DNA of 64,000 nt from Massospora cicadina (lineage: Eukaryota > Entomophthoromycota > Entomophthoromycetes > Entomophthorales > Entomophthoraceae): assembly GCA_022478985.1 (NCBI GenBank), contig JAKSZP010014455.1, forward strand, positions 62,001 to 126,000, in the 5' to 3' direction. The translations under genes and the position numbers were made by a program. The notes beneath the pieces were generated by a model. The model made no database searches and was not told where the DNA came from. It was given only the letters and a program-made list of their open reading frames with translations. Below, in pieces: positions 53,294 through 64,000 of this stretch. Position 1 is the stretch's first letter. The number at the start of each line of letters is the position of its first letter.

Positions 53294-56200
53294 CCATCCA
53301 AGAAACCAACTGTCTACAGGGGGAAGAGGGATCCTGGTCAGCCAGGGTCTCACCATCCCTATCAGCATGGTAGACACAATGTGGGGTGGGTATCCGAAAT
53401 AACAAAAATCTAAAAGTCACAAACTACTCCTTATATCTGCATGGTTGCAACATGGTTGCAACGGTCATAAACCAAGAGGACACAATTTTGATAGCAAGCA
53501 TCTATGCACCATGCACTGCAGCTGAGAGGAACAATTCCTCAAAACCATCCCAACACTCGCCCTCCTACCAGACACCATAATACTGGGCGACTTTAACTCC
53601 TTGGATAATCCCAACATGGATCAATGGCCTAGTCCCAGGGGAAACCCTCTGAGGCACATTGAGTTCTGTGCTTTGAAGGCATCCCTAGGCCTACATGATA
53701 CCCTCCCCCTGGTCACCACTCCTTCCCAACATGACCCGCCCCAACATACGTGAGGGTATGCTCACCTCAATGAGCCGCATCAACTAGATCCTCACACTAA
53801 AAACCTCATATCAAACATCTCCAACTTTGCAACAAAAAATCAATTTCTCCAACCGCTGACTTGTTTTGGTGCAGCTCTCACCAACCCAAAATCCAACACA
53901 GGCGTTGACCTGAAGGATGCTACACCCAGAAAACTTAAAATTGCCCAAAATATCTGACTGGGTCGAACATGAGGCCACAAACCCAGAATTCACAACCCCG
54001 TTTGTACTGGATCCCATAAAAACCTGGGCAAATTTCAAAACCAAACTGATAGATAAAACTAATCACCTCGCCTCACGTAAGTACACCACCAACACAGCCA
54101 CAATCAGGCGCACCTTGGCAGAACTGGACCACCTCGAGCTCAACACCCTAAACTCTGGCTACAGCCCCAACTGGGGGCACAAATGGGTGGAAAAATCCGC
54201 CCTCTTAAATGCCCTCGTTTTTTAACACCAGCACAGAATCAAAGTATTGAGAAAAGGTAAGTTCATAAAAGAAGGAAAATCCTGCTCAACGTACAACCTC
54301 CACCAATTTCATTCCCGTGCAACAAGCCTACATGCAATCAGGTCCATAAAGTTGACGGCACCATGGCAAATGACTTAACGGAGATCAAAATTGAAGTACA
54401 CCGCTACTGCACCAAACTATATCACAACACACCAACAGACCCCCAAAAGATTAAGGATTATATACACACCGCTGGAATACAAAGCACACCGCTGGACTAA
54501 AACCTCCTAAACAAATTATCAAAGGAGTAGATCTTGGACACAGTCCGCAGTGCAACACATAGTAAATGCTCAGGGCCTGATGGGATACCCTACGGATTTT
54601 ACAAAAAATATTTCAAGCAAATCGCCCCCTCCTCTTAGCATTAATGAACCTATGCCTGCTGGAGACACGCCTCCTGCCTGGTGGCCAGAACTCCTATGTC
54701 ATAGCCCTGTTAAAAAAGGGTGACAAACTGGACCTGGCCAACTGGCGCCCAATTGCACTCTCTAACACTGATACAAAACTACTTACAAAAATTTTGGCAC
54801 CAGATTATGCACAATAGCCTCCAATATTCTGTCACCCAATCAGTTTGGGTTCAAACCAGGGCGTTCAATCTGGACCAATATACACTCCGTCGTCAACATA
54901 TGTCAGTCCAAAGCATCTTGAGCTCCGGTATTCCTAGACCAGGAGAAGGCATACAACCGCGTTAGCTGGCCATACCTGGAAGGAATGCCTGAGAGCCTTC
55001 AAATTCCCACCCAGATTCATAAACTGGGCGATGCTCCTCAAAGAATCTGCATCCATGGCTGTATGCAGCCTATCTTTATAACAACAAGATCACACCACGC
55101 AGAGGGCTCAAACAAAGGACCCCCTCAGCCCGCTGCTGTATAACTTTAGCTTTTATTCACTCCTTCACTTTGCTGACTCACGCCTTGTGGACATAACTTC
55201 ATAAGGTCAGTCACCAGTCAAGATACTAGCTTTTTCGGATGACTGCATAACTGTTATAGCTAACAATAATTATGCATGCCAACTAAAATGCACATTAGAG
55301 GAATATTCCATTGTGAGCAACTCGTCGCTCAACTAAAGGAAAATGGAAATAATCCTCTTAGGCAAGTACACATCTGGGCTACAACACCAAAACCTCACAG
55401 CCCCCCACGAAGGAACAACCCTCTCATCCTTACCTTCACATCACCTCTTGAAACCAACCCTGTCCGCCACCTTGGGTATGGCTGGAGATAGGGGGTAAGC
55501 CAACTAGACAATGGAGAACAACCTACTACAGCAGATGTCCAATCGCGTCGCCTCCCTTAATGGAAGATCTTTCAGGACTAATGGGGCGAGTTATTGTTGC
55601 CAACTCACTCATCCTCCCGATGCTGTGGTTCCCCACACACGCAATATCCTTCTCACCTACTTTCATGTCCTCAATCCGCGCACTTATCTATGGATGGCTG
55701 TGGCCTGAGACCCGGCCACCTGTACATGTGGAAACATTCTTTGGCTAATCTCAGGTGGAGGCAAGGGCCTAGTAGACTTTGAGGTCCACGCCAACTGTAT
55801 ACTGGGCACCTGGATAAAGGAAGTCCTAGCCCCAGACCTCCCACAACAACACTGGTCCAGAGTGGCAAGGGCCAACTTTGCACAGGCGCCAAAAATATCC
55901 AACCAACAAAGCCCACCCAGCCTGCTCACATACCTAGCAAACCACTCCAATGCAGCGGGCCCTCATGGAACCCCCCCACACACTTCAAACGCCTCCTCCA
56001 CATCATTCAGCACATGGGGTGGTCTGTCACACTCACAGGCACTAGTCAGGGAGTGGGTAGGCCCAGAGCCCACTCACACTAAAGAACCCAGAGGACAACC
56101 CCTAGAGGGCTAACCATGACATGGCCCCAGTCGTTGCAAGAATCGACTACCTGGATGCTTTAGACATCCCATAAAATCTCACAACACAGAAGACAATATG

Positions 56201-56745
56201 GTTGCTAACACATCATCCGCTCCTCCAACCAAGGGTAAGAGCTAACATATGGCGTTGCCTCAGAAGAACCTACAGAACAGCAGATCACTCCAACTCTCTT
56301 CATGCAGAGTGCGCAGTGTGTGGAGGGGAGGGCACCCTACACCACCGCCTTGAAGCATAGCCTCATCTAGAGTCATATGGCGGTAAGTTGCGCGCCTGCT
56401 AAGGATCCAAAATAATCAAGAATTATCAATCTCCAGGATCCTCCTCGCGCACCAACTTGAATCCCTGATATCATATACCCTCCGCTCCCTAATGGTAACC
56501 ATTGCAATGTGGACAATACACACCATAGCTTTGGATGCTTTCAAGGGAACTGTACCAACCATTCGTGGGTCAATCAGCAAGTTCCACTACACCTACTGGA
56601 AAACTTTCAAGTCTGGCTATATGGATACATGAAGCTAAGGCAACAAAGGCTCGTTGAGTCATGGTTTCTAGTCTGGTTTCTGCACATGGACCCCTTCCTC
56701 CACACCTGCTCCATAACAGGGGAAACCTACACAGAGTAGCGCACA
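53294..56745 (+). pseudogene. LINE 3 ORF2, main part
   Basis: Endonuclease: continues with QETNC at 53299. IILGDFNSLDNPNMDQWP at about 53577-53630 has the intact Asp-Phe-Asn motif. The terminal Ser-Asp-His motif was not recognised. RT: ALLKKGDKLDLANWRPIALSNTDTKLLTKIL at 54705-54795, FLDQEKAYNRVSW near 54930-54970 (motif A), DPLSPLLYNFSF at 55121-55155, and LAFSDDC near 55230-55250 (catalytic SDD). C-terminal pieces: ISGGGKGLVDFEVHANCILGTW near 55748-55815 and the zinc knuckle CAVCGGEGTLHHRLEA (last Cys replaced by a stop) near 56312-56360. Many shifts. Confidence 0.88.
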
Positions 56746-56900
56746 CAACCCCCCATACTTGGTGGTACTGGCTGGCAACATGGGTAGCTTGTCTACTCTG
56801 GGGTGCCTACTTTAGTTACACTTTGCCTCCCCATATCCCATTTTGTACTTCAGTATTTACTGTCCCCTGGTTGGTTTACCTCAGTTAAATAAATAAATAA

Positions 56901-57547
56901 AGTTATTAGTAATCTTTATATCATTTTTAAGAGCATTTTATTGTTATTTGATTAATTCAATAAGCTCAATTTTTGAGTAAGAAGATGGTAATTTAATCAA
57001 TTTATTAGCACCATTGGCTTTGGTAAGCGGTTGGTGGTTGTTTGGTTAATTTCAATAAGCTTACTGGTTTCTGTATACAGTTTGTGATTAATTTTTGTGA
57101 TGGGTTAATTGGTTTTAGTTAAGTGGTTGGTGGGGTTTTAGTTGATTCAACAGATTCAATGGTTTTAAAATACAGTTTGTGTTTACTTAGTTGAGTTGAT
57201 AGACCTGATTGCTGTAAACCTATTGATGTCCAACTACCAAAGAGGATGTCAGATTTAATAAAGTTGATTCAAAGCTATTTATCTGCTGATGCCAGATTTA
57301 AGTTTATCTGGCAATAAACTGTCCTTTAATTGAACTCCATTTTTCATTATATTTTTTACCAACTTTGAAAAGAATAAAGTTCTCAATTTGACCTATATAT
57401 ATTTTTCTAGGTTTGTTAATGCATAACTCTGAAACTAATGTCCAATTTTTATGATCTCCTTTTTTCAAAAAAAGAGGATGGTCAACCTTAGGTCCCATCT
57501 TAGTTTTGTAAGGTTTGGTCCAGTAACTGAACAGTTGTTTAGTCAAT
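56901..57547. other. AT-rich spacer between LINE 3 and LINE 4
   Basis: No gene. Contains the longest copy of the AT-rich repeat (56930-57245). The remainder up to the LINE 4 target duplication shows nothing recognisable. Confidence 0.45.
56930..57245 (+). repeat. AT-rich dispersed repeat, copy 3
   Basis: Made of several imperfect units of about 60-80 bp, each with TTxAATAAGCTxA and AGxGGTTGGTGGTxTTTxGTT. Its last 60 bp (GATTGCTxTAAA..TATTGATG.CCA.CTAC) match the end of 7850-8090. Confidence 0.5.
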
Positions 57548-57564
57548 ATAAAAATGGACTAGAA
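57548..57564. repeat. Target-site duplication of LINE 4, left
   Basis: ATAAAAATGGACTAGAA recurs exactly at 62892-62908, directly after the 3' end of LINE 4. Confidence 0.9.
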
Positions 57565-57772
57565 ACTTTTCTCTCTCGTTGCAATCACTTTTGCAACTTA
57601 TATAATTCAACTCTGATTCTAGTTTGATAATCTCACAGAGGAGATTAGTCTGCGCCCATTTCAGGGAGCAGTTGGGCAAGTAAGGTAAGAGGAGCAGGTG
57701 GTAGGCCCGCGGCCTCAAACGTTCAAAAACGCCCCGGAGAAACTGGTGAAATAGAAAAAAAATAAAAAACTG

Positions 57773-59069
57773 GTGGTCACTATTTCCCTGGAAATCCTCG
57801 CTTGGCAAGCGCGATGCAACCAGTACATCAACACACTGCACTTCCAACCACTCTCGTCAGTGGAATATGGAGTCCATGTGTTTCTGGACATCCAACAAAC
57901 AGCTCTATGGGAAAAATTTTGTGGGGATGTGCACACTTTTTTCCTGACTGCAGTGTACATCGCACCTCACTCCATGTCACACAGTTGGCTGGACCTTGGT
58001 TTCGAAAACAAGGAGGCAGCAGACAAAGCTGCTGTGGTGCGCATAGTGATTGACCTCCCTGAAGGGCAATGGGTCGTCAAAACCAAATGCACCAGATGGA
58101 CAAAATCCAACCAAATTTTCCTCACATTTGACTTTTTGCCTACTATGGTAAAATGTGCCATTTTGGAGCAACACCTGAAAGATGGTCTCACCATTTACAG
58201 AGAAATAAAATCTTTCAAAATGCAACACTTTACGCTGATGTCACACCTGTGCACTGGCAAAGCCATCAAGTTCTGACCTTAACTGAGGAGATCGTGAAGG
58301 ACCTAACCCAGATCCCACACTACACATATATCAATATTGAAGGGCATACCACCCACCCTTTCTGGGTAACCGTGGACAGCGCGCCCCCCATATGCACCCA
58401 CTGTGACACGTTTAGCCATAAGGCACATGCATGCCCCACAAGTAGGGCATCACATTCCAAGAGCACCCCTCAGCGGCCATGGCCAGTGGAGAGGCGCACT
58501 ACAAACCAACCATAAGCACCAAAGAGGCTTTCCCATGGGGAGCACAAGGCTGCTACCTACTGGTAAAACCTATTTCCCCGCAAGAGTGGAAGAAGGCCAA
58601 GCAGGCCCGCAGGGCTGCAGCCAAGGAAGCGGCCAAAGTCACCACTGCTATTCCACACTCTCAACACCAGGAGGACATCAAAACCTTTGCAGCGGAAGAA
58701 ACTTGGGATTCCCTCAACCAATCAGATTGGGAAGCCCATGCCAATTGGGCCACCCAATCTAAGGATCTGATGGGTGACTCAATCTCACCCGATCTTTACA
58801 ACCAAGCTCTGGGTGAAACTGACTTGGGGTCCAACCTACCTGAAAAAAATTTTTTTGACCCAATCATTGGTGCACCAAACTCATCCACACTGCAAAAAAT
58901 TCATTCAACGTTGGGGAAACAAAAAGTGAAGGCAAAAGCCAACGCGAACCTTTCTGCTAAAATTAACATAACTACCAATAGCGTTGCTGCAAACACCAAT
59001 GCTGCCTTGAAGGCCCATGGGGATCTAGAGGAGGCTAGTGGGCCCAGGTGCCCACCCCCTCACACCTAA
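57773..59069 (+). pseudogene. LINE 4 ORF1 (CCHC RNA-binding protein), two frameshifts
   Basis: Three overlapping frames (57773-58276, 58153-58515, 58479-59069) make up about 430 codons. The N-terminal half has LSSVEYGVHVFLDIQ and SWLDLGFENKEAADKAAVVRIVIDLPEGQWVVKTKCTRW, which may be an RRM-like domain. The zinc knuckle CTHCDTFSHKAHAC (CX2CX4HX4C) is at 58393-58434. A basic, Ala/Lys-rich segment (WKKAKQARRAAAKEAAK) and a Ser/Asn-rich tail follow. The stop lies six bases before the ORF2 ATG, so ORF2 may be translated by reinitiation. ORF1 proteins coat LINE RNA. Confidence 0.88.
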
Positions 59070-59075
59070 GGTGCG

Positions 59076-62000
59076 ATGGGGGAAACCTTCACTTTAGGGA
59101 CGTTGAATATTGCTGGACTCAAGGCCTCGCCATCTCAGGCTAGGAAACTGAGTTTTTTAAAAAAATTTACCTGTGGATATCCTGGCCATCCAGGAGTCCC
59201 ACTGTTTGCGAGGTTCCAAGGATGCTTGGAAAACCATGTTCCTCCCATCCCTATCCTTTTGGTCAGAGCACTGTGGGGTGCTAGTTCAAAAAACAATTTT
59301 TTCAAGTTTTTATTGTCAGAATCCTTCCTAAATGGCTGAGTCCTTGTAGTCACTTTCTTGTGGGCTGATGTGGCGCATGCTATCATCAACATCTAAGCCA
59401 CAATTTGTGCATGAGAGCATTGGGAATTTTTCTCATCAGTTAAATCCCACCCGCTACCCCCAGACCCTTTCATAGTCAGCAACATGAACTGTTGGCTAAG
59501 CACACCCACAGACCGTTGGCCTTCCTCCTCCCACGCCCCCAGGGTCACGTAGAACTTAACGTTCTAAAGGCCACCCTTGGGTTAATGGATGCGCTGCTGC
59601 AGCAAGCCCCGCTGCTCAAAAACATGACGCGCCCCCATGTCCACAATGGCCAATTAAGGTCCATGACCCACATCAACCTTATCCTTACACCGGAAAAATT
59701 CCAACCTCATATTTCTTACTTTAAAACAACAAAAATTGAATTCTCTGACCACTGACTGGTCTCGATAACCTACCACCTACCTGTCACAGTGGCTAAGGCC
59801 TCACATTGGAGCAAACTCCGCCCCCCCCAAACTTGCGTCACCAGGATTTTCCACTTGGGTGGAATCAGCAACTTTGGCAAAAGAGTTTGTTACACCATTT
59901 TGCGCGGACCCCATCTCTACATGGTCAACCTTCAAAGAGGATACCATCCGCCACTCTTGCCACCTCTCCTCCCAGTGCTCATGAGCCACATTGGCCGTCA
60001 TTTCGCGCGCTCTAGAAGAGTGGCACACCTGGAGTCCAACATCCCAGCTACAGGCTAAAGCCCTGCATGGGGCCAGAAGTGGGCGGAAGCAGCCGCCCAC
60101 CTCAACGCGCTCAAAAGGCAACATAAACATTGGGTTTGTGTTCAGTAAAGGCCAAATGCATTACATAGGGCGACAAGTGCACCAAATATTTTTAAAAAAA
60201 TTTTCATCACGCCAGAGCGTGGCCTGCACACAGGTGCAAAGATCAGATGATTCTGTCGTGGATACGCCAGCCAAAGTGGCAATTGAAATACAAAAGTATT
60301 ACTCCGAGTTATACCAATCTGATCCAATTCAGCCAGCTGAAGTGGCAAAATTTTTTGACTAAACCCACATCTGCACAATTTCCCAATACCCAGAAATAAT
60401 GAATTTGATTACTCTGAATGAACTATGGACAGCCATCCACGGTGCACCAAATCAAAAATGCCCAGGCCCAGATGGCATTCCATATGAATTCTTTAAAAAG
60501 TACTTCAAATATATATCCCTACTGCTGCTTGCCTCACTTAACCAGAGCCTTCTGGAAACGCGCCTCCTACCAGGAGGACAAGAGGCCTTCACCATAACAC
60601 TCTTCGAGAAAGGAGACAAGCTAGACTTAGCCAACTGGCTCCCCATTTCTTTAACTAACACGTATACAAAAATTTTAACTGAAATCATGGCTAACCGTTT
60701 AGGGATTGTAGTATCTGCCACCATCTCCCCAGAACAATTCGGTTTCATACCCAGAAGGTCAATTTAGGACAACGTGCACACTGTGGCTAATGCATGCCAG
60801 TCCACAGCCTCTGGGGCACTTGTATTCTTGGACCAACAGAAGGCTTATGATAGAGTAAACTGGGAATACCTCAGGGCCTGCCTCCATCAATTCCGCCTAC
60901 CCCCTCGCGTCATCAACTGGGTAATGCTGCTCACAGAATCTGCAACAATGGCAGTGCTTGGCCCTGGGTTCCTAACGGAAGTGGTCCGCCCTCAAAGGGG
61001 CTTATGACAAGGGGACCCCCTTAAACCCACTCTTATACAACTTCAGCCTTGACCCACTACTTCGAAACGTGAATGCCCAACTCACTGGGGTCCAGGTACC
61101 AGGCCAAGCCCCAGCCAAAATGATGGCGTTTGCAGATGACTGTGTGGTTGGGGAGTCTAATAATAAAGACGCACGTGCACTTGAATCTCTCATCCAGGAG
61201 TATTCCCGGGTAAGTAATGCTGCACTGAACGCTTCCAAAACTGAAATCATCCTCCTTGGTCAGTATCAAACCTGCTAAGCCCCAGCAACCAGTGCCCAGC
61301 CCAGCCCATCTTCTCGCACCCGTGCTCGCCCTCCCAGCTCACCCCACACCACCCCACTAGTGCTCCCTTTTGTGCCACGCCCTACCATAGGTCCTGTCCG
61401 CCATCTGGGCGTGTGGGTGGAGGCAGGCAGGTATGCCTCAGCAGTAATGGAAAGTCATATTCTAGACAAAGTGACGAAGTGCATCGCCTCCCTCAAAGCC
61501 CACCCTACTTCCCTTACTGGCAAGGTTGTTCTAGCCAACTCTATGCTCCTCTCCAAAGTCTGGTTTGGAGCCCACGCCATCCCCTTCTCCCCAAGATTTT
61601 TCAAATCCTTGTATGCCCTTCTGCAAGGATGGCTTTAGTCAGGCCACCCACCACCAGTATGGCTAGAGGTCATGTTTGTCCCTCATCATCATGGTGACAT
61701 GGGTCTGCTTGACTTCAAAGCCCATGCTGCCAAGATCCTGGGCACATGGATTGCGGCTGTCACCGCCCCTACGCTCCCCTCCCAACACTGGTCCCGCGCA
61801 GCCCGCTCCAACTTCTCCCGCGCCTTGGGCCTCAACAATCCATTGAACCCCCACTCCCTGATAAAATACCTCGCTTCACATACATCGGCCACAGGTCCTC
61901 ATGGGACTAAAACCCACTACAAATGAATCCTCCTCTCCATGTGGAGCGCTGAGTGGAGAATTCGTATTAGCGGACACACAGCCCAGAGAGGCCGCCCCTC

Positions 62001-62700
62001 TCCTCAGTTCACACAAGAGGTACAGGGGCTACCCATCTAAGATGGCGTGATCCCCACATGACCCCATGTCCTATCCAGGGTGGACTACCTGGACATGATG
62101 GACATCCCATACTCCATTGAGACTTAGAAGACTATTTGGAAATATACACACCATCCTCTGTTGCAGCCTCAAATCCGTTCCCATGTGTGGCGCTGCCTGA
62201 GGCAGGTGTACTGTATGGCTGAGCACTCTAACGCTCTACACTCATCCTGCATCATGTGTGGCCAGTATGGAACGCTGTTCCACCGCATGGAGAAGTGTCC
62301 TACCTCTAGAGTGATATGGCGCGAAGTTTAACGTCCGCTTGGCCAGGATCAAACACATCCCTTCAGTCTGTCAAGAGATATGTTTGCTCTATCAATGGCC
62401 TCCCCCCTTCCACCCTCCCTCCATGCTCTGGTGGTTGCAATAGCCATGTGGACTATCCACACGATTGTCTTTGATGCCATCGCAGGCTCCACCCCCACCC
62501 TCCCAGAAGCTATCCACAGATTCTGGTCTCATTTGGTGGACCACTTTCAGGCGTGGATGTTTGGATACCTCCCACCACGTCGCTGACAGCTGGTCTCCTC
62601 CTGGTTCCCAGTTTGGTTCATCAAATCAGACTCTTTCCTCCACACATGTTCAATAGTGGCCACGGCCCCTTCACACGTCCCCTCCCCCTCCCCATAGTGG
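59076..62700 (+). pseudogene. LINE 4 ORF2: APE endonuclease, RT, C-terminal CCHC
   Basis: Start at MGETFTLGTLNIAGL (59076). A 1-nt shift near 59165 moves the frame into VDILAIQESHC (catalytic Glu). VSNMNCWL near 59477 is the GDFN position (altered). INLIL..SDH lies at about 59670-59752. RT: KCPGPDGIPYEFFKKYF, EKGDKLDLANWLPISLTNTYTKILTEI (60609-60686), LVFLDQQKAYDRVNWEYL (motif A), R-to-stop then QGDPL at 61005, and MAFADDCVV with FADD at 61129-61140. After the RT: VRHLGVWVE, GDMGLLDFKAHAAKILGTW, and a knuckle CIMCGQYGTLFHRMEKC (CX2CX7HX4C, 62248-62298). Stops at 60765, 61005, 61636, 61924 and 62584. No RNase H domain is seen. Confidence 0.92.
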
Positions 62701-62891
62701 CGTTCCCGCTGGCAACAAGAGATGCTTCGCTTCTCTGGGGTGCCTTCCCTGTTCTTTTTTTTTAGTACTAGATGGTCCCAACCCAAGGGGGGATTCATCG
62801 ATGTGTGCCTTCCCTGTTCTAAGTTTTGTTTCTTTTGGGTCAAATTCAGAAGTGTCCATCCCATGGTCAGCCTTCCTCGCAATAAATTTAA

Positions 62892-62908
62892 ATAAAAATG
62901 GACTAGAA
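62892..62908. repeat. Target-site duplication of LINE 4, right
   Basis: Exact repeat of 57548-57564, adjoining the AATAAATTTAA tail. Confidence 0.9.
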
Positions 62909-63533
62909 GCAATATCTTCAATTGTGGGACTAGTTCATTGCCAGATAAACTTAATTCTGACATTGGTAAAGAGATAGCTTCAAATCAACTTTTGAGTTTA
63001 AATATGTCTTATGGCTAAGGGGTATAGTCAAAATTCAAGAAACTTTGTGATTATTGTATGACGAGTTTTAATTATTATAGATGCTATCATTTTTTGCATA
63101 GTTTGCCCAATAAAACTGAATGAATTTGATGAAAGAAGTGAGTTTTGGATGGCAATTAGAAAACGTAGCATAGATTGACTAATAAAATCAACTAAATTTA
63201 ATCAAATGAATTATTGGAGATGGTGATCAGTAAAAAAATAAAGATTGATCAATTAAATTAACTAATTTAATTATTAAATTATTAGCATATTTGTTAAGAA
63301 ACTATATATAATATATATATACCATATTTTTTATATAAAAAAGTGAGGGCCAAAATTGATATATAGAGATATTTATTTTGAAAATAAAAGTCTAAAAAGA
63401 GATTACTTTAAAAATGCACTAATTTTTTGGGAAAAACTGCATTAAAATTTTTTTGGGAGAAAAGAACATCCTTGTTGGACAATTACAAGTCCAAAATTGC
63501 AATAAAAGTTATCTGAGTTTTAATACAGATAAA
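62909..63533. other. AT-rich spacer
   Basis: No gene or known repeat recognised in this AT-rich stretch. Confidence 0.4.
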
Positions 63534-63596
63534 ATTGGCCAAAAGATTCTGGTCAATTCTCAGTGAAACCCCTTAAAACAGGGGTAACACTTATAT
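63534..63596 (+). repeat. Dispersed repeat, copy 2 (partner at 17498)
   Basis: ATTGGCCAAAAGATTCTGGTCAATTCTCAGTGAAACCCC parallels 17498-17540 with few changes. In both places it is followed by unrelated sequence. Confidence 0.6.
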
Positions 63597-63637
63597 TAAT
63601 ACAACTCGGGCAAATAGCATGATTTTGGGAAGTTGGA

Positions 63638-63937
63638 TTGCACCAACAATGCGGCAGAATCTGGAGAGCCATTTGGAGGTCCCACATATCCTACATCCAA
63701 TTTTGTTTAAACTCCAAAGTGGAGACAGGACCACTTATAGGCCTGGAGGGGGTCCCACTAAGTGAGAATAATTTCTTGCTGAATGATTTGGTTAAATATA
63801 AAAAATCGCTGTTCATGGATATATCTTACCTGCAACTGAATTTCTATTGGCTATTACATGCATTTGATGAAAGTTTCAAGAGCTTTAACAGGCCAAAACT
63901 TATTATCCCTAATTCATTTCAACCAAGCCTAATCTGA
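63638..63937 (+). CDS. Unrecognised 99-codon open frame
   Basis: MHQQCGRIWRAIWRSHISYIQ... with normal, not low-complexity, composition. It has no motif I recognise, no visible splice context, and lies 40 bp after the dispersed repeat. It could be a fragment of a host or mobile gene running toward the window end, or a chance frame. Confidence 0.25.
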   Translation: MHQQCGRIWRAIWRSHISYIQFCLNSKVETGPLIGLEGVPLSENNFLLNDLVKYKKSLFMDISYLQLNFYWLLHAFDESFKSFNRPKLIIPNSFQPSLI

Positions 63938-64000
63938 ACTTTGCATTGATTTCCCTTTGAACCTCAATATAAATTATATACTAAGCAGCAAGATATTGAA

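Larger units (their letters stand above)
42208..56900 (+). mobile_element. LINE 3, interrupted by element 4
   Basis: The left part (42208-43765) has ORF1 and the first codons of ORF2. The right part (53294-56900) has the rest of ORF2 and ends with TTAAATAAATAAATAAAG, a simple TAAA tail typical of LINE 3' ends. Element 4 lies between them with its CCATC target duplication. Left of it the endonuclease frame reads DFLAI and right of the duplication it continues QETNC, the family's conserved Gln-Glu motif. LINE 3 was therefore in place before element 4. Confidence 0.9.
57565..62891 (+). mobile_element. LINE 4, full-length non-LTR retrotransposon
   Basis: A 5.3-kb element with a 5' UTR of about 200 bp, ORF1, ORF2 and a 3' UTR ending AATAAATTTAA, flanked by perfect 17-bp copies of ATAAAAATGGACTAGAA. 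Both ORFs are nearly complete. The visible lesions are a handful of 1-nt shifts and stops that are almost all CGA to TGA or TGG to TAG. It is the best template in the window for the LINE family and the most recent LINE insertion. Confidence 0.95.

Noticed and set aside
58403..58762. 119-codon frame overlapping LINE 4 ORF1
   Set aside because: It lies in a different frame across the zinc-knuckle and Lys/Ala-rich region, which is coded by the neighbouring frames. It shows no conserved counterpart in LINE 2 or 3.
1..64000. tRNA, rRNA, CRISPR arrays, bacterial promoters or operons
   Set aside because: None seen. The content is eukaryotic retroelements, and the only tRNA-like signal is the short T-arm-like core of the SINE-like repeat.

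Overview
The window is a eukaryotic retrotransposon graveyard. I find no convincing host protein gene, no tRNA and no rRNA. The organism is most likely a fungus with a large, repeat-rich genome. The reasons are chromodomain-bearing Ty3/gypsy elements (chromoviruses), LINEs with a CCHC ORF1 followed by an endonuclease-RT ORF2, and one recognisable intron of about 65 nt with fungal-type GTAAGT...TAG borders. I cannot name the species. Nearly every coding frame is broken, mostly by transitions such as CGA to TGA and TGG to TAG, which points to decay of methylated cytosines or a RIP-like process.

Layout. 625-6547: Ty3/gypsy element 1, minus strand, two LTRs of about 460 bp, gag to integrase, no chromodomain. 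8423-16773: chromovirus element 2, plus strand, whose 3' LTR is split by an ORF1-only LINE (14764-16661). 17088-33538: old chromovirus C, plus strand, a three-level nest. Its 5' LTR holds an unclassified insertion (17354-18097). Its RT is split by chromovirus element 3 (20911-28377), whose own 5' LTR holds a second ORF1-only LINE (21519-23408). Its integrase is split by a solo LTR (30361-31509). In each case the interrupted LTR or reading frame resumes on the other side. 34250-39240: LINE 2, minus strand. 40300-41760: a LINE ORF2 3' fragment, minus strand, between two inverted copies of a SINE-like repeat. 42208-56900: LINE 3, plus strand, interrupted inside its endonuclease by the 9.5-kb Ty3/gypsy element 4 (43766-53293, TSD CCATC). 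57565-62891: LINE 4, plus strand, full length, 17-bp TSD, the least damaged element.

Most unusual points. (1) Element 4 carries about 1.7 kb of antisense, apparently spliced coding sequence between pol and its 3' LTR, a position for which element 1 has no room. (2) Two insertions of about 1.9 kb contain only a LINE ORF1 and a short 3' UTR, suggesting a non-autonomous half-LINE family. (3) Chromoviruses 2 and 3 have only about 220-300 bp between LTR and protease, so gag is missing, whereas older C keeps gag-sized space there. The gaps between elements are AT-rich and hold only short dispersed or imperfect tandem repeats.
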